Shown: positions 26,790 to 39,924, counted from the first letter of the stretch. The stretch is DNA of 64,000 bases from Zhengitettix transpicula (GCA_037074705.1 CM073595.1:69736139-69800138); one strand, 5' to 3'. Numbers and translations: made by a program. Notes: a model not told the origin generated them from the letters alone.

Positions 26790-29700
26790 CGAGACGGCGT
26801 CTGCGGAGGTAAGAGACTTCGCTTGTGGCTTATCTGAAGCTCCTCTCTGGAACACATTTCTCGAGGGAAAACATAATTTCAAAAGCACGAAATCGTGAAC
26901 GCGTCCAGCCATTCACTCTTATCAGCTTAACTGCTCTTGTGCAGGACATGTAACCAGGAATACGTGTAGTTATTCAAATGAGAAGTAAAACGGATATATA
27001 CGATAACATTTAAAGGGCTTTGCTTTCCTAGCAAACATTCGCATTCCGTGAAGGCGTGGGTAAGGTACGACATGCTTAAGGGAGTCTAATCATCATTACT
27101 TAATTATTTTATTCTATGTTTTTGTAAGAGATAAAATTATTAATATTAATATTAATATTATTAATATGTGCTTAGGATAATTTTTTTTTTAAAATTTTAT
27201 TTATAGTCACATCAACTGCTAAGGGCATTAACGACTTTTTACACGGTTGGATTTGACTTTGTCGGGGAACTATTTTGTTGGAGTTTCTCAGTATGGATTC
27301 GAAATCGGGACCTCTGTTATGCGACGTAGTGACACTTACGTTAATGAAACAATTTAATACAACTCTTCAAACAGGAATGTAGTGCTAAACTCTACGTCTT
27401 TAAAAGCACGCACTTCGAAATAGAAAAGAAATCTGTGAACCATTATTGCCAAATAAGGGCAGCGGAGACGGTGACTATTTAATTTAGATCTACTTTATTA
27501 AAATATGATTGATAAAAGTCTCATCCGTGCAAATAAACGGACCGACTCCTCGGGTCAGAGAAGAAGATAAAAATATAGAAAAGTTGGTTAACGAATGATA
27601 CTGTTATTTCTCTGGAATTAATTCCGTAAAATTTTATAAAACTTGTAAGTTTTCTTCGGGCAAATATTAGTAATCTCTGTTCAAAGAAATTCATTTAAAT
27701 TATCTTTAGCAATAAAGATGAGGAAATTAACTGTATAAATAGTTTGTTGAAATGCTTGAAGACTATACATTTGTAAAATTATCAGCATTTGATTAAGACA
27801 AGTATTTGTTTACCTTTATATCTAATTCCAGATATATCACGAGCCGCGATAACTAGCTGTTACATTTATAACACCGAAAAATAGTTTCATCGTAATCGGT
27901 CCGATAGTTTTTTTTTTTTTTTTTTTGTGAAACAACAAACGAAGTGACAGGCAGGTAGGAATTTAGATGACATCCATTTCAAATGAATCACTCGATTGTA
28001 AGCAACGTACAGGCAAAATAATTATTTTATTTAATTGAATACTCTAAACACGTCCTATCCAGACTTAAGTAGCTACTTTCAACTGCAGGATTTGTGTTGA
28101 AATCTTTTAATTATTATAGACAAGTAATATTTCCTTTGCCAAAAGTTCCATTATACATAATTGGATTATTAATATTACTACATTAACACCAGAAAATAGT
28201 ATGGGTAATCTAGAAAAGAACCATTAATTGTCGATTTTATTTTTTCTTCAAAGTGTTAAAAAAATATTTTTTATATTTATTGTATTATGTTTACATCATA
28301 CCACGTTGGTTTTTTAACAGTTCAATATATAAAAAATTTTATAAATTTCTCAAAAATTATTTATTAATTTTTAAATTGGTAGGAGCTTTAATGCAATTTC
28401 CCATATTTATCTCCAAATCGCCCAGATATTTGTTCCTTGAGGTTTATTATATCCAATTATTGAGTCCATCGGTTTTATTCAGTAAGACACGTATCTGTGT
28501 TACGGAAATCCTGTAAAATGTTAACGCGTGTCTACGATTCAAATGCACATCAATTTTTATTTATATTCCAATTATATTTTATTAAAATTTCGAAAAATTG
28601 TTTTTTAAAAGATTAAAAATTTCATATGTAAAAATTTACACAATATGGAGTTTAAATTTGTTTCAAAATATTTATATCTTGGAGACTCATAAAAAACCAT
28701 TGGAGTACGATATAATCATAAATTTACCATTGAATTTTATTACATAGTAATCTATAAAAGTTTTATCTTAGGTGGCACAAATACTTGAGAGTTAACAGGA
28801 ATTTCAAACGATCGTGTAAACTGATATATTAAAATCCGCAATAAAAGTATTATTAAAGTTTCGTATATATTTGTAATCTGTTGAGGTTTCAACACGATGC
28901 TAATGCATCGATTTATATATTTACATTATATATATGTTTTCTTACATTTAGTATATTTTGACCTTTTTATGCCATGTCACGCAAAATGACGTGTTACGAA
29001 GTGCACGAGCCCAAGTCCTGTTTGATTAAAACTGGAGATTTCCTTTACAGCTTGTGATCACTTCGTTTTGGCCAAGGTCCATCGCTTTGGATCGAATGTA
29101 TTAAAGACGATCCCCATTCGTTTGCGCAAATCTATCGTTCGTTGAGACAAACGTTATTATAATTAGTAATTCCTCTCATTTGGTAATTAATAGCACAGAA
29201 TATAAAATATATTATTGATCTAATAGACAATTTTTTTACATTTACTATCACTAAAAAAATAAGTGGTTTTCATTTTTTTGCGGATACTGCATTGTATATT
29301 TTTAATTTAAGATGAGAAACTCTTGATTCTAAAATTTAAGTAGCTGTTGAAATCTTAAATTTGTTTCCATATAAGACGAAGATAAACCGGAGCTCCTAAC
29401 TCATGAAAAATAAAATTTAAATTCGTCACCAGACGCAGAAATAGAAACAGGCTTTATAATTCACTCATTCGTATAAAATGATGCAATTTTGGTAATGGAG
29501 GAAGTTCTGACATTTTTTCACCCTCGTCATTGGTCCTTAATTGTGATATTTTCTTTATCACGTAGTTGTCGAGCAGAATCATATCAAAATAATAGGAATT
29601 TCCTTGTACAAGGAAGACTTATAAATGAGCTATATCACGTAACCGGTAACATGCGGATAAATGACTAATGAATACCAAGGACGACGGTGTAATAAACCAT

Positions 29701-30255
29701 ATATATTTAAATGTGACGCAGCCCAGATAACTGAGCAAGTTGATGGTGACTGCGCCGGCACTCGGGAAGATCTATTACTAGCTAAATTATTTTAATTGTT
29801 CCCTTGTTGTACGTTCAACAAGGTGGTGGTATCGTGCTAGAATCTCTCATTAAGATCCGTGATTGCTGATGTGGTTGGCACATCATAAGACCTGGTACGT
29901 AATAATTTGAATCAAGTACTAAATATAAAAAAGATGAGTGTCGCGTTTTCTGGCTCCTATCACGAGGAAAATCATTTCAAAATATTGATTGGACAAGTTA
30001 CTACGTAATCCGCTGGACTTATGGTGACTTTTGTAACGAAAGTCCGGAGATAACCTTGTTGACAAAACAGTGGGTTAGCAAAGGTGAAAGAAAACAAAAC
30101 CGTTTTGTTGGCAACGGGCTTTTGGTAAACACGAGGTATCATCGTAATAAATGTTCGGAAAAGGATAGAACAGAAAATAGATTCCTTCGGGAAGTTATCA
30201 TCCTTACACAAATTTGGCGCTACAAACGGCGATTCGTAGTTAAGAATGTTTATTT
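26790..30255. other. intergenic, no gene seen
   Basis: AT-rich DNA with a (TTA/ATT)n patch near 27137-27166 and a poly-T run at 27908-27926. No exon with family homology is visible. Confidence 0.45.
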
Positions 30256-30261
30256 TATACT

Positions 30262-30690
30262 AATTGGCTGCCCAGCGTTGGTCGGGTTGTGATAATTAAA
30301 CTTGGCGACATCCATAACCCCCGAATTTGGCTCCAATCTCGGTTGTTTTCGTATTATTTTTTAGTGACGTACCTGCACCCCAACCCCTAAGGTTTCTCCC
30401 CCCTACATGCCTAAATAGGTTGAAATTATACACAGAAAACACTATCAATATCATTGACCCTGAAAAGCATTTATTTGACGAAATACATCGGCTGTTTAAC
30501 ATGTCTAAAAATTTCCACCCCCGTCCCTGGGGGTGGTAGACGTGGCTTACCGCCACAGTTTTTGTTTCCGGTTCGAAAGGATTTCGTGTACGAAATTTGG
30601 TCTCATTTGGTACACGGGTGTGGATTTATATGTGGGACATACACACACACATACACACATACCCACAAACAAACACTCTATTTAATTTAT
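30262..30690 (+). repeat. dispersed repeat family A, copy 4, with 3' microsatellite
   Basis: The longest plus-strand copy. It begins with GGCTGCCCAGCG, contains GACATCCATAACCCCC and CCAATCTCGGTTGTTTTCG, then CCCCCGTCCCTGGGGGTGG (itself a small hairpin) and CCGGTTCGAAAGGA, and ends in an ACAC-rich microsatellite followed by TTTATTAGA. The 62-kb copy shares the CCCTGGGGGTGGTAGACGTG block and the same end. A simple-repeat 3' end is typical of non-LTR retroelements, so a LINE or SINE tail is likely. Confidence 0.75.
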
Positions 30691-30739
30691 TAGATTCTAA
30701 TTGTTGAAATCAAGAGAAATAATAGTATATATATAAAGT

Positions 30740-30762
30740 TATATATATATATATATATATAT
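30740..30762. repeat. (TA)n microsatellite
   Basis: About eleven TA units shortly after the end of the family A copy. Confidence 0.85.
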
Positions 30763-30769
30763 TCCAGCA

Positions 30770-32020
30770 GCTATAAAATTCACAAAAAATTAGTGTACAA
30801 GTGAATCTGCTTAAAAGGAGACAATGTTGGAAAATATAGAATAAATAGGCAAGAAATCGTTATTTCTCTTTTTGGAGCGTTCTCGTGTTGCGATACATTT
30901 TTGTAACGTCGGCATAATGAGTTGAAGTAGAAGTTAGCAAGATAAGAACTCAAAATAAGTGCTCATCTACGAGAACAGTACACTGTTGCGATGGCAAAAA
31001 TTAACCAACTGGGCTCGTGATTCTTTGCCCTCATTGGTGCTACGTGGCTCGTCTGTTCCCCAACTTCAAAGCTTTGTAATTGTGCACAATTGGAAAAGAG
31101 GAAAATAACTGGAATCCACTTGAAGCCAACACATTGAGATAAAGGGAGATTGTGTCGAACAATTGACAAAGATATTATCGTGTACTCAGGGAAGGAAGGA
31201 AGAGTCTTACAATTTGAGCAGTATTTGGATTCTTTCTTCATTCCCTGATAATTAACTCTTCCTTACACCGTTGGAATACCTGGTAATATGTTGCCAATGT
31301 TCTCAACACCATTGTCAACAAAGTTCAAACAAGATTGTTCACAGAAATTTCATTATTTTTGTACAAACAAAATGGTGTGTACTACGTTTAGACCAGGCTT
31401 ATCAATCTACGGTCGTACGAATCAAAATCCGTCTTGAAATTATGACACCGGCAACAAAGTAACGGGAGGTGCATGCAAACCGGTATCACGTATCTTTGAT
31501 TTCTTATCGGCAGTACTTCAACGTTGTCTATCACGTGAGCTCCAATTTGTCGTAAACTTGCTGATCCAGTGAATAGCTGAGTAATGACTCGTTATCTGCG
31601 ACAACAGGAACCTGAGGTACATGCCATCGTACCTCATGGGGCAGGACATTATTTGCATTGTACCAGGCTGTACTGAAGGACTTGTTTCAGGAACTTAGCT
31701 GCTTCTGCGTAGAAACGTTGGCAATACATTTCTGGTAATGTCATAACTTGTTAAGTTATTATTAAAAATTATAATGTACGATAACATTTATTTGTAACTT
31801 TTATTGGTGTAACCTTGCTATCTAGTAGACTTAGTTACGCGTGGTACTAGTCATGTAAACTGTATTACTGTGTTTTAATAGTACAGAATAGTATTTATCA
31901 ATAAAATAAGCAAAACTGAGACGATATACTGATATTTAAAAATATAAATATTAGAATATACAATATTTTTCTCGATTATTCATGGCTCCTATTTTTGAGC
32001 CAATTGTTCTTATGTGGTCG
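30770..32020. other. intergenic, no gene seen
   Basis: No recognised exon or repeat. Open frames at 30963-31241 (minus) and 31271-31462 (plus) lack motifs. Confidence 0.4.
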
Positions 32021-32025
32021 TCATA

Positions 32026-32542
32026 AAGGGTGATTCTACGGTCATGGGACTAACTTTGAGGGGTGGTACAGCTTACTAAAGCTTACATTTTTTTTTGTAC
32101 AGGAAGTGGCGCATTGAAAAAAAAATTAGACATGAAAAGAAAAACATTGTTTATTTATATCATGGAAAGATCTTCATTCCAGAAATTTTTACAATAAATG
32201 GTCAAAATTGCGACTATCAACACGCGAAGAGTTTCAAATGACGTTTGCCCGCATGTGTATTAGATCACGGATGGTCAGGCACACTACTGCACTCTACCCA
32301 CAGCATAGTCAACCAATCACATCTCCCTACTTTGTATTACTTTTGGTGGTCGCAGTTTTGAGCATTCATTGTTAACACTGTCGGAAAGAAGCCCTTTGCG
32401 ATTACGTAAATAATTTTTAAATCTTTTCATCACTTTTTTTTTGTGTTCGTGCCTCAATGCATCACTTCCCACACAAAAAATGTATGCTTTAGTAATCTGT
32501 ACCACCCCTCAAAGTTCGTCCCCTGACCATAGAATCACCCTG
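32026..32542. mobile_element. MITE, 517 bp, ~100-bp terminal inverted repeats, TA target site
   Basis: The left end (AAGGGTGATTCTACGGTCA) and the inverse of the right end (CAGGGTGATTCTATGGTCA) match and continue as inverted repeats for about 100 bp, including TTTGAGGGGTGGTACAG and TTACTAAAGC. Both ends are flanked by TA (32024-32025 and 32543-32544), the target-site duplication of Tc1/mariner/pogo-type transposons. The interior has no transposase. The arms are highly similar, so the insertion is younger than most repeats here. Superfamily is inferred from TA and the CAGGGTG end only. Confidence 0.85.
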
Positions 32543-32549
32543 TAGAAGA

Positions 32550-34980
32550 ATGCCAGAATAGTTTCGTAATTACCTCGTGAATTATTTGAATTTCCCAACG
32601 GTTGCAACAAGTAAGGCCACGACACCAGGGGCACAATGTGAATATGTAAACGATGCAGCTAAGTAATGGCAGGGGAAATATTTGGGACGGCCGATGTTGT
32701 CCGAACGGAACCAGTGGCAGATCATTGCAGTCGTCGCCAAGAATTTGGCAAGAGCGCAGCACAGACAGACAACCTTGCTGAGTAACAGGAAACTAGGGTT
32801 GGAAGGCCACCTCTCGCTCCTGATATAGCGTATGGCGAGATTGAGAAATGTTTGTTCGCAGAACTCCAAGCATAAACCAGGTTAATCTGAAAGCCGCTAT
32901 CAAAGCGGTAAGTATGATGCATGAAAATATATTCACCTGTAAGAATGTGCATGTAAAAGTTAACCGGCAAGATATAACATATTTTTCTCGCGCAAATATT
33001 GTGTGAAGTGCCGGATAAATATTGTGATTTTTAATTTCATTGCTTAGTTTACTTGTGCTTGTTAAATAACTAGAGGAACATTTAGATGTAGCGGACGGCC
33101 TTTCTGATATTAACCTGTGAAGCTTTCAATCATTTCGATGATCATACTTTGTGATTTTGACGACCGGACAATAACGGGTATTCCGTGGTGGCGTATATTT
33201 TGTAATTAAATCACAGTTATAGCAAGAAATAAAATTAAAATAAGCACTCTTGCTGACTCGAGTGACTTTCGTACCAGCGGAAAGTAAAACTCGCAGTAAT
33301 TCTGTAACTAATGTTAAAAGAAAAAGAAGTAAATTTCTACAAAGATTACAGAACGTTGCTTTTGTCATGAAGGTGCGTCTGGAACTTGATATATTCAGGG
33401 ACTGGTGAAAACTTGTATATCCTAATTCTGATGACGATCGTATCAGATGGTGGCAACAAGCATAACGGTATGATTTTAAATATTTAATACTATTAAGTTA
33501 TTTAAGCTTGTATTTGAGGCGCCATTTATATTGAAGTGTTGAGGAAAATGTTCAACGCACCACAGGGATTCATTTATGAAGAATCCATTACTGCAATAAC
33601 TGATTTCTCAGAAATTTGGCCAGCTTTAAAAAAGAAAATATATAGACAGAGTAGTGGACGTTCTTAATCGATGGGACTTTCCCAGTACGTTTGGAGTGTT
33701 CATTTCCCGACGCTGTACGTCGCATCTCGACAGGTAGAAGGATTTTTTTTACGCTCAGATTGTCATGAGCTTTAATGTACAATAATTTGATTTTTTCATG
33801 GGTTTGATAATCCTCTATGCAGGAAATATATTTTTAAAAGAAACAGAAAAAACAATTATAATACTAAACCATGAAAAAATTTTAAATGAGAAAACTTAAA
33901 TTTTTTTGGTCAAGGAAAAAAAAATATTTTTAGTCATCCGTATATGAATATATGTTATTTATTTAGTAATATATTGATTACATAAATGTCGAAAAAAATA
34001 AACTTACACATGCGCAATTACTCGCTAAAGTCTTTGTTGTTATCTATGTATTTAAAGAGGTATCGGACGTGTCTTGTTTCCTGAGCAAACAGCATCGTGT
34101 GTGAATAAATAAAATAAATCGTCAAGTAATAAGAGGTCTGTAAGTAGGAACAGGTTCCAAACACTATTACGGATTACTCAATCTAACGATGTTTCTTAAC
34201 AAAGAGGGCTTCGGAAAGACACTCCTGTCTACTGAGTCGAGATACGAAGAGAACTGGCATTAAATTAATTCAGAACACACACAAATCATCACTACTCTGA
34301 CGAGAACGAAGGTACTATAAGGTGCCTTTGCCTCACTGTCTAAATTCTTTCTACGTTTTAAAAAATCGAATAAATCTCGTATGTTAAATATAATACATTA
34401 AAACTTCTCATCATGTATAAACTTTTCCCATTCTATGCAGACATTTCTCAAGTATCAGATTTTTCACGTTTTGTATTACACTATTGCTTTTATGTATTTC
34501 CTCTCATTTACAAATCGCCTATTCTTATATATTTTCTCTTTTATGTATTTTTTTTCATATTTTCTTTATATTTACGTATTTTTTTTACTTCTGTTTTTCT
34601 CAATGATGATTTTAATATTTGTGTGTTTTTCATTGACGTTTCTTTGTCCCATTCTTTCAGTAAAGGACTAATTGACTCAATCAATATAAATCATATAGAT
34701 ATTATAAATTGAAAAATGTATACCTGATTCGGTATTGCATTAGCTGCACCTCATGTTACTTGGATACAATAATGAAAATTAATACCACCATAGTTTACAG
34801 ACAAATTGAATATGAGAAACAATTTCACAGAAAAAAAAATATAAACATAGCTGGTCGTTACTTTGCGTCTTTCTCTAAAAGAATTTGAACATAGAATGAT
34901 AAGTAAATCAAAGATCTTAAAATATCAAATAATTTTAATAAATCAATTTTTGACTTTATTCAGACACTTTGTTTATTTAT
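32550..34980. other. intergenic, no gene seen
   Basis: 32535-32970 is somewhat GC-richer and open in several minus-strand frames (75, 95 and 82 codons, mutually overlapping), without a recognisable domain. 34413-34712 is a T-rich low-complexity stretch whose frames encode F, Y and L runs. Confidence 0.4.
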
Positions 34981-34984
34981 TTAG

Positions 34985-35045
34985 AGCGTAATGACGTTTC
35001 GATACATGTTCGTTTCTTCTTCGGGTTTTCTTCCAAAATATTGTA
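34985..35045 (-). ncRNA. decayed hammerhead-like end of the Penelope-like element
   Basis: On the minus strand, directly downstream of the endonuclease frame, the sequence reads CCGAAGA, a weak stem (ACGAACATGT) and GAAACGTC. This matches the 61.2-kb motif at most positions, but the core CUGANGA has a C where U4 should be. It sits where Penelope-like elements carry their terminal ribozyme. Probably inactive. Confidence 0.45.
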
Positions 35046-35089
35046 ACAAACTATCACTAAAAACAATTAACATGTTAAGTTCACAAAAT

Positions 35090-35425
35090 TTAGAAAAGGG
35101 GTCCCACGCAATCGTCGGCAAACAATTTAATATATGAATTTATACTCATTGTTAGATCGTTTCTGAATGCAAGGAATTTTTTCGAATTGTGTTTTGTGGC
35201 TGTAGAATTGAAATTAGATTCTTGTTCCTTAAACCCCGTAATCAATGCCCTTTTAGTTTGGCCGATGTAACAAGACCTACAATTAAAATACTCAATTTTA
35301 TAAATTACATTACTTGTGATAAAAATAATTGAACGGATCTTTGTGTCCTTTAATAAAACTAGAAAACGAAGGTTAAGACTTATAAATAAGAGGAATATTA
35401 AACATTTCAAATATATGTAACACAA
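35090..35425 (-). pseudogene. Penelope-like retroelement, GIY-YIG endonuclease C-terminal fragment
   Basis: A 111-codon frame. Its middle carries IYKIEYFNCRSCYIGQTKRA, the pattern of the GIY-YIG nuclease domain (Y-K-I ... C-x-x-C-Y-I-G-Q-T-K-R) that Penelope-like elements fuse behind their reverse transcriptase. The CxxC just before YIG is the known Penelope variant of this fold. About 50 residues follow before the stop. The leading 40 residues are hydrophobic and unlike the family, and no reverse transcriptase is found upstream on the minus strand, so this is a 5'-truncated, decayed copy. The 3' flank matches 60990-61145. Confidence 0.75.
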
Positions 35426-35429
35426 TATA

Positions 35430-36620
35430 GTAACACATTAACTGCATTATTTTTTATACCTTTGCTGTGGTTGACAGTGAGATTAATCTTGAGATAATCT
35501 AATATTAATGTGTTTTTATATAAAGTCAGTAGGATAGTGGTTGAGAAGTAAAATAATTTAAACAATTAAGATTTTCAAAATGACAGACATTGTCAGATAA
35601 TAAAACAAATTGGCCTTCTAAATTGTATACTATTACTCGTTTCTGTGTTGTAGGATGATAAGATAAAAAATTAAGATAAAGTTGGTTGATGGTGTTACAT
35701 AGAAACTTAAAATTTTCGTTTTGGTACGTTTGAATTAAATTTTAACTTTAATTTTTTTAATAAGTAAACTGCTCTAAATATAGCATATATTCTGACAATA
35801 TTTATTGTCTTGCATCCTCCGTAATTTGATATAAAACTCGAAATGTTCTCCACCGAAATCATTATTTCCTTATTGTAACGCACATGCTTAAAACATAAAT
35901 AACTAAGGCCACATTAAACCGGAACTCGAACTAAAGAAGGAATCATTGTTTTGAACCAACTGTTTCTATTATGTAGCAATGTTTACAATCCAGGAAATAG
36001 TTGTTATCTTCTCAAAAGTCTTCAGATAAGCGTCATTGACCTTAGATAGTACCTAACGATCAACAGTAGTCAACAATGCAACGGCTACTTTATCGCACAA
36101 GAAAGTGTTAGAGCAATGGGAAAGTGCAGTTCTTTCAACCCCCAACAATCCTGTCAATATATTTGCTGCTAAAAGTATCTTGAGTCGAAGGGAATTGAAA
36201 TGAGTGGGAACTGAAAACGGAAACGATTTTATTGAAATTTTTGACGTTCAACTTGACACAACTTTGTAAGTTGGCAGCCAAATCAAAACGGATCAGATAC
36301 CTGAAGTAATTTCTCCAACTGCCAGACAAGGTGATCAATTCTGTACATGAAAAGCCTGATGGTCTGTAAACCAAACCAGATCTTTACCCAGTCACACACG
36401 TCTTCCTCCATTACAAAACGATGTCCACTAATGTCCTTCTAGAAGTCTCCAAAAACGAGGGGAAATGGCGTTGTGAGCGTTTCGAGACTAAATTTCTGAA
36501 ACGCATTCCTCACAGAGTTGGCAGCATGTGTATGTGGAGTTTCTTATAAGGTTGTGAGTGGATTTTAATCCCTTTCTCGAGAATTTCAACAAACAACAGG
36601 CTCCTACAAACAATGATGAC
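35430..36620. other. intergenic, no gene seen
   Basis: Mixed AT-rich sequence. The 79-codon minus-strand frame at 36135-36374 has no recognisable domain. Confidence 0.4.
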
Positions 36621-36623
36621 TTT

Positions 36624-36711
36624 GGATAAAGTTTTCTCGGGATTCCAACCGTCGAAACGTTGTGGAAATTAAACGACGCTACCCGGTTGGAATCCCGAGA
36701 AAACTTTATCC
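36624..36711. repeat. perfect 28-bp inverted repeat, 32-bp loop
   Basis: 36624-36651 and 36684-36711 are exact reverse complements; the left arm begins GGATAAAGTTTTCTCGGGAT. The loop holds GAAACGTTGTGG. Perfect arms of this length in otherwise decayed DNA suggest recent origin or ongoing gene conversion. Confidence 0.95.
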
Positions 36712-36719
36712 AGCAGTTA

Positions 36720-39400
36720 AACCGGGAAAACCTTCGTTCCTTAATGATGACTTTACCGGCACTTGTACGTAATGCTTCTCTTGGTCTCTAGTTGTGATAT
36801 TTTCTGATTTTAATAACGTGACAGGGCGCCCTTTTCGTCCTTTGCACGTTCATATTGGACAGTTACCCCTGGGAACGCGTGACGAAACTAATTTCTGCCA
36901 ATCACGTCGCCACAGTGTTCCCTAATGTATTTCTTTGTAAAGTTTGGCATTGTTTCGTACAGTCTTTGACCGAAACCCCTAATCCGAAGAGTTTCGTAAG
37001 GAGTCGTTCGTCATCTCCAGTCTCCAGCAAGCACCTGGACTCAGCTTTTTCGCTAATTAAAATAAAATATGTATACAATTAACAAATAATTATTTGGTAA
37101 AAAAGGGTGCACCATTCATTTTCAGGTTGAAAATGACGTCACTACGATTCGCAGAATTTTTGGTAAAACAAATGGTTTCTCAAGTACCAATTACGTAATT
37201 TATTAGTTAAATACAAATTGTTAAAATTTAACACGTGACGAAACCTATCATGTATTCATTTTTGCAATTAAGGGTCTGTTTTTTTATGTCAGTTACCCCT
37301 AGACGAATTATATCCATACGAACGAGTTATAGAAACTTAGGGACGACTTATTCCCTCTGACCACGTGAACAATGAGCTACATTAATCATTAAACTTTAAT
37401 AAACAGTAGAATAAATTTCAATTTAGTAAAGTCGAAGTCGAAGTCAATTATAACAAGATCATCTGAATACGATATTTGAAGTCACTGAAAGGAAACAAAT
37501 GATACTATAATTATAATACGAAATCATTCTCCACGTACATATATGAAATTTGTAGAATAAAAAAACCTAAGTCTGAAGAATACAAATTTGAAATGTGATT
37601 AATAACTGTTAAAATTATGGTTTTTACTAAAATATTATAGTTTGGGCTCTTCCATTAAACTGAGGCGTGAAGAGTAAAGTAAGATTGCCAAAATATACGG
37701 AAATGTTGTGAGCGAAAAATTTAGGACCGTAAACGATGTAGTCAGCTTGTGTTTCGAACAGTTTTTTCGTCTTCAGGGCAGAGCAATAATATGAGTCTGT
37801 ATGATATACAGGCGTGGACCTACATAGTTCAGACCAGGCCCAAGGCACAGACATCTGTACTCATGCTACTTGTTCCTCGATTCCGCGCAGCTTGAAAGCC
37901 CTTTAGACTCGTGCAAAGGTCAAGGGTCACCCGTCTGAATGCAAAGATTCGGAATTTGAACGTGGCATAGTAATACGAAACGTCACACTCAGTTCCTAAC
38001 ATCTTGGTGGCACCATGAGGTCGGTTGTATAACGAGTGAGTATACTCGTTGGAACACACACCAGCAGAAGTGACACTCATCTATCATTGTTATATAAATA
38101 TTCACTCGACCAGTTAGTCACTTCGCGGATTGTTTTCTTTCAAAAATAAACCTCAATTTGGTTATTTTGCTTTCGAATCGCAACGTCACTGATTATTCGC
38201 GACTGCTAGCATCTAAAATTTATAAAATTGTGTATTACTTTTTACTGATTTTTATTTATAATTATTAAATGTTGTGAAACTAATTTTAATGTTAAGAATC
38301 TTTTCTAATAGTTATTATATAAATCTTCTACAAATCAATTTTTGTAAGATAACTCTAAATTATGGGAGTGTAAGAGTTTGTATAACAGTGAGGGAGGGGG
38401 AGAAAAATGTGTCGTAGTGTAGCGTCGCTCATTAACAGAACAAAAGAATAGAGAAAGAAATAGGGATGCTGCTTAGCAGACGTACAACAGTTAGTCACAT
38501 TTGTGGTTCATCAGTAGATTGTCGTTCCTTTCAACACGACCGAACATCCTGAATTCTGAATCATTATCCTTAAAATCAGAGTTTGTGTTGCTGCCTGTCG
38601 TGATTTTATTATTCACGGAAATGCAATCTAGCGTCACCGTTTTTTTATAACAGAATCGCTGGTTTTTACAATTGAGAATATGTTATACAACTTTTACAAA
38701 ATGAAGTTTCTTTTTTTTTCAGACCCATTAATGCCATCGAGCTTCTATGACCAAACGAAGATACATTTATTTTATTCGTTTTGAAAGTAACCTACTGCAA
38801 TCAACGTATCAGATCGAATATTGCAAAAGACGCCATCTGGTGTTGTTCCATTTCGATAGATAGATAGTAGTTACGTCCTAGCCTTATTGATTCATTACAA
38901 AGCAATTCGGTTCAGTGGGCATTTGGGTCATTGAAAAGTGACTTGTATGTTTCCTTTCGTCTTAAGGCGTATTTTAGCATTTAAAGTGGCTGGCATTTGT
39001 TTGAGGCACCACAAAAGTCCTTTCTTGACTATTATATAAAAAGTAAATCAATTTAATAAATACATTAAGGCATTTTTTAAAATTATTTTCAGAAACAATA
39101 TAAACCAATGATAAATTAAAAAACCATTATTAGTCCTCAAATAAAATAATGTCAAACAGCACTTTCGGCTTTTTTATGCCATATTAGTCTGTTATTAATA
39201 TAAAAAATTACAAAGTAATATACAACATTCCTCAGAGTGTGTGGCATTCGTCTCACGGATGACAATTTTTTTTATATAATTAACAGATGAATATGGCTTA
39301 AGAAAAAGGCGAAAGTTTGACATTATTTTGAGGTTTTTTAATTTATCTTTGATTTTATCATGTCTTTATCCTGAATTTCTAAAATAAAAACTTACAATGA
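36720..39400. other. intergenic, no gene seen
   Basis: No recognised exon. Open frames near 36855, 37627 and 37829 lack motifs. Confidence 0.4.
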
Positions 39401-39409
39401 CATCATTTT

Positions 39410-39697
39410 TCAACATAATCGCCCTGCGTTTTTAGTACACTTGGTCAGTCGTTCCACGAGCTTTCCGTGAGAAAAAAAGTTTTTCCGTTGAGTAGCAAGT
39501 TGAGTATGCTCCGCTTCCTTCACAAAATTAATTACACGATTGAGCCTGTTATAGATAATTTCATATGAAGAAACGTGACGGTTTGCAATTTGAGCAATAG
39601 TCGCTCTTCGGTTATTCAGTATCAGGAAGCGGACTTGCCGAAATAAGCCATCAGTAGTAGATGTGGCTGGACGTGCTGCTCTTTCCTCGTCCTTCAC
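39410..39697 (-). pseudogene. mariner-family transposase remnant with internal deletion
   Basis: A 95-codon frame. Residues about 7-55 (GRP-like AARPATSTTDG, then RQVRFLILNNRRATIAQIA) match the second helix-turn-helix region of mariner transposases. Residues about 70-95 (FFSHGKLVERLTKCTKN) match the extreme C-terminus of the same protein. The catalytic D,D,D region that should lie between them is gone, so the copy cannot transpose. Terminal inverted repeats were not identified. Transposase origin is firm; the subfamily is not assigned. Confidence 0.7.
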
Positions 39698-39699
39698 GC

Positions 39700-39920
39700 T
39701 TGTTTGACAGTTTTATTGAGTTGAAAAGTCTTCTATGGGTTACAGCTTCTGATCAACCTTCAGACGGCAAAAAGCGGATTACGAAACTTAGTTTGTGGTG
39801 TTTACTTCCACAACAGCGCAAAGCGATTTGAAGAACGGTGTAGCAAGACATAAGTGAAGGCAGCTGTATCATTACAACAACATTCATTTACATTTTGATT
39901 AACCCTCGTGTACTAATATC
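39700..39920. other. no gene seen
   Basis: Flank of the mariner remnant. It may hold further decayed transposase sequence but nothing readable. Confidence 0.35.
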
Positions 39921-39924
39921 TGCA

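Noticed and set aside
34413..34712. 99-codon plus-strand frame with many F, Y and L residues
   Set aside because: T-rich low-complexity DNA encodes hydrophobic runs in two frames at once; this is not a membrane protein.
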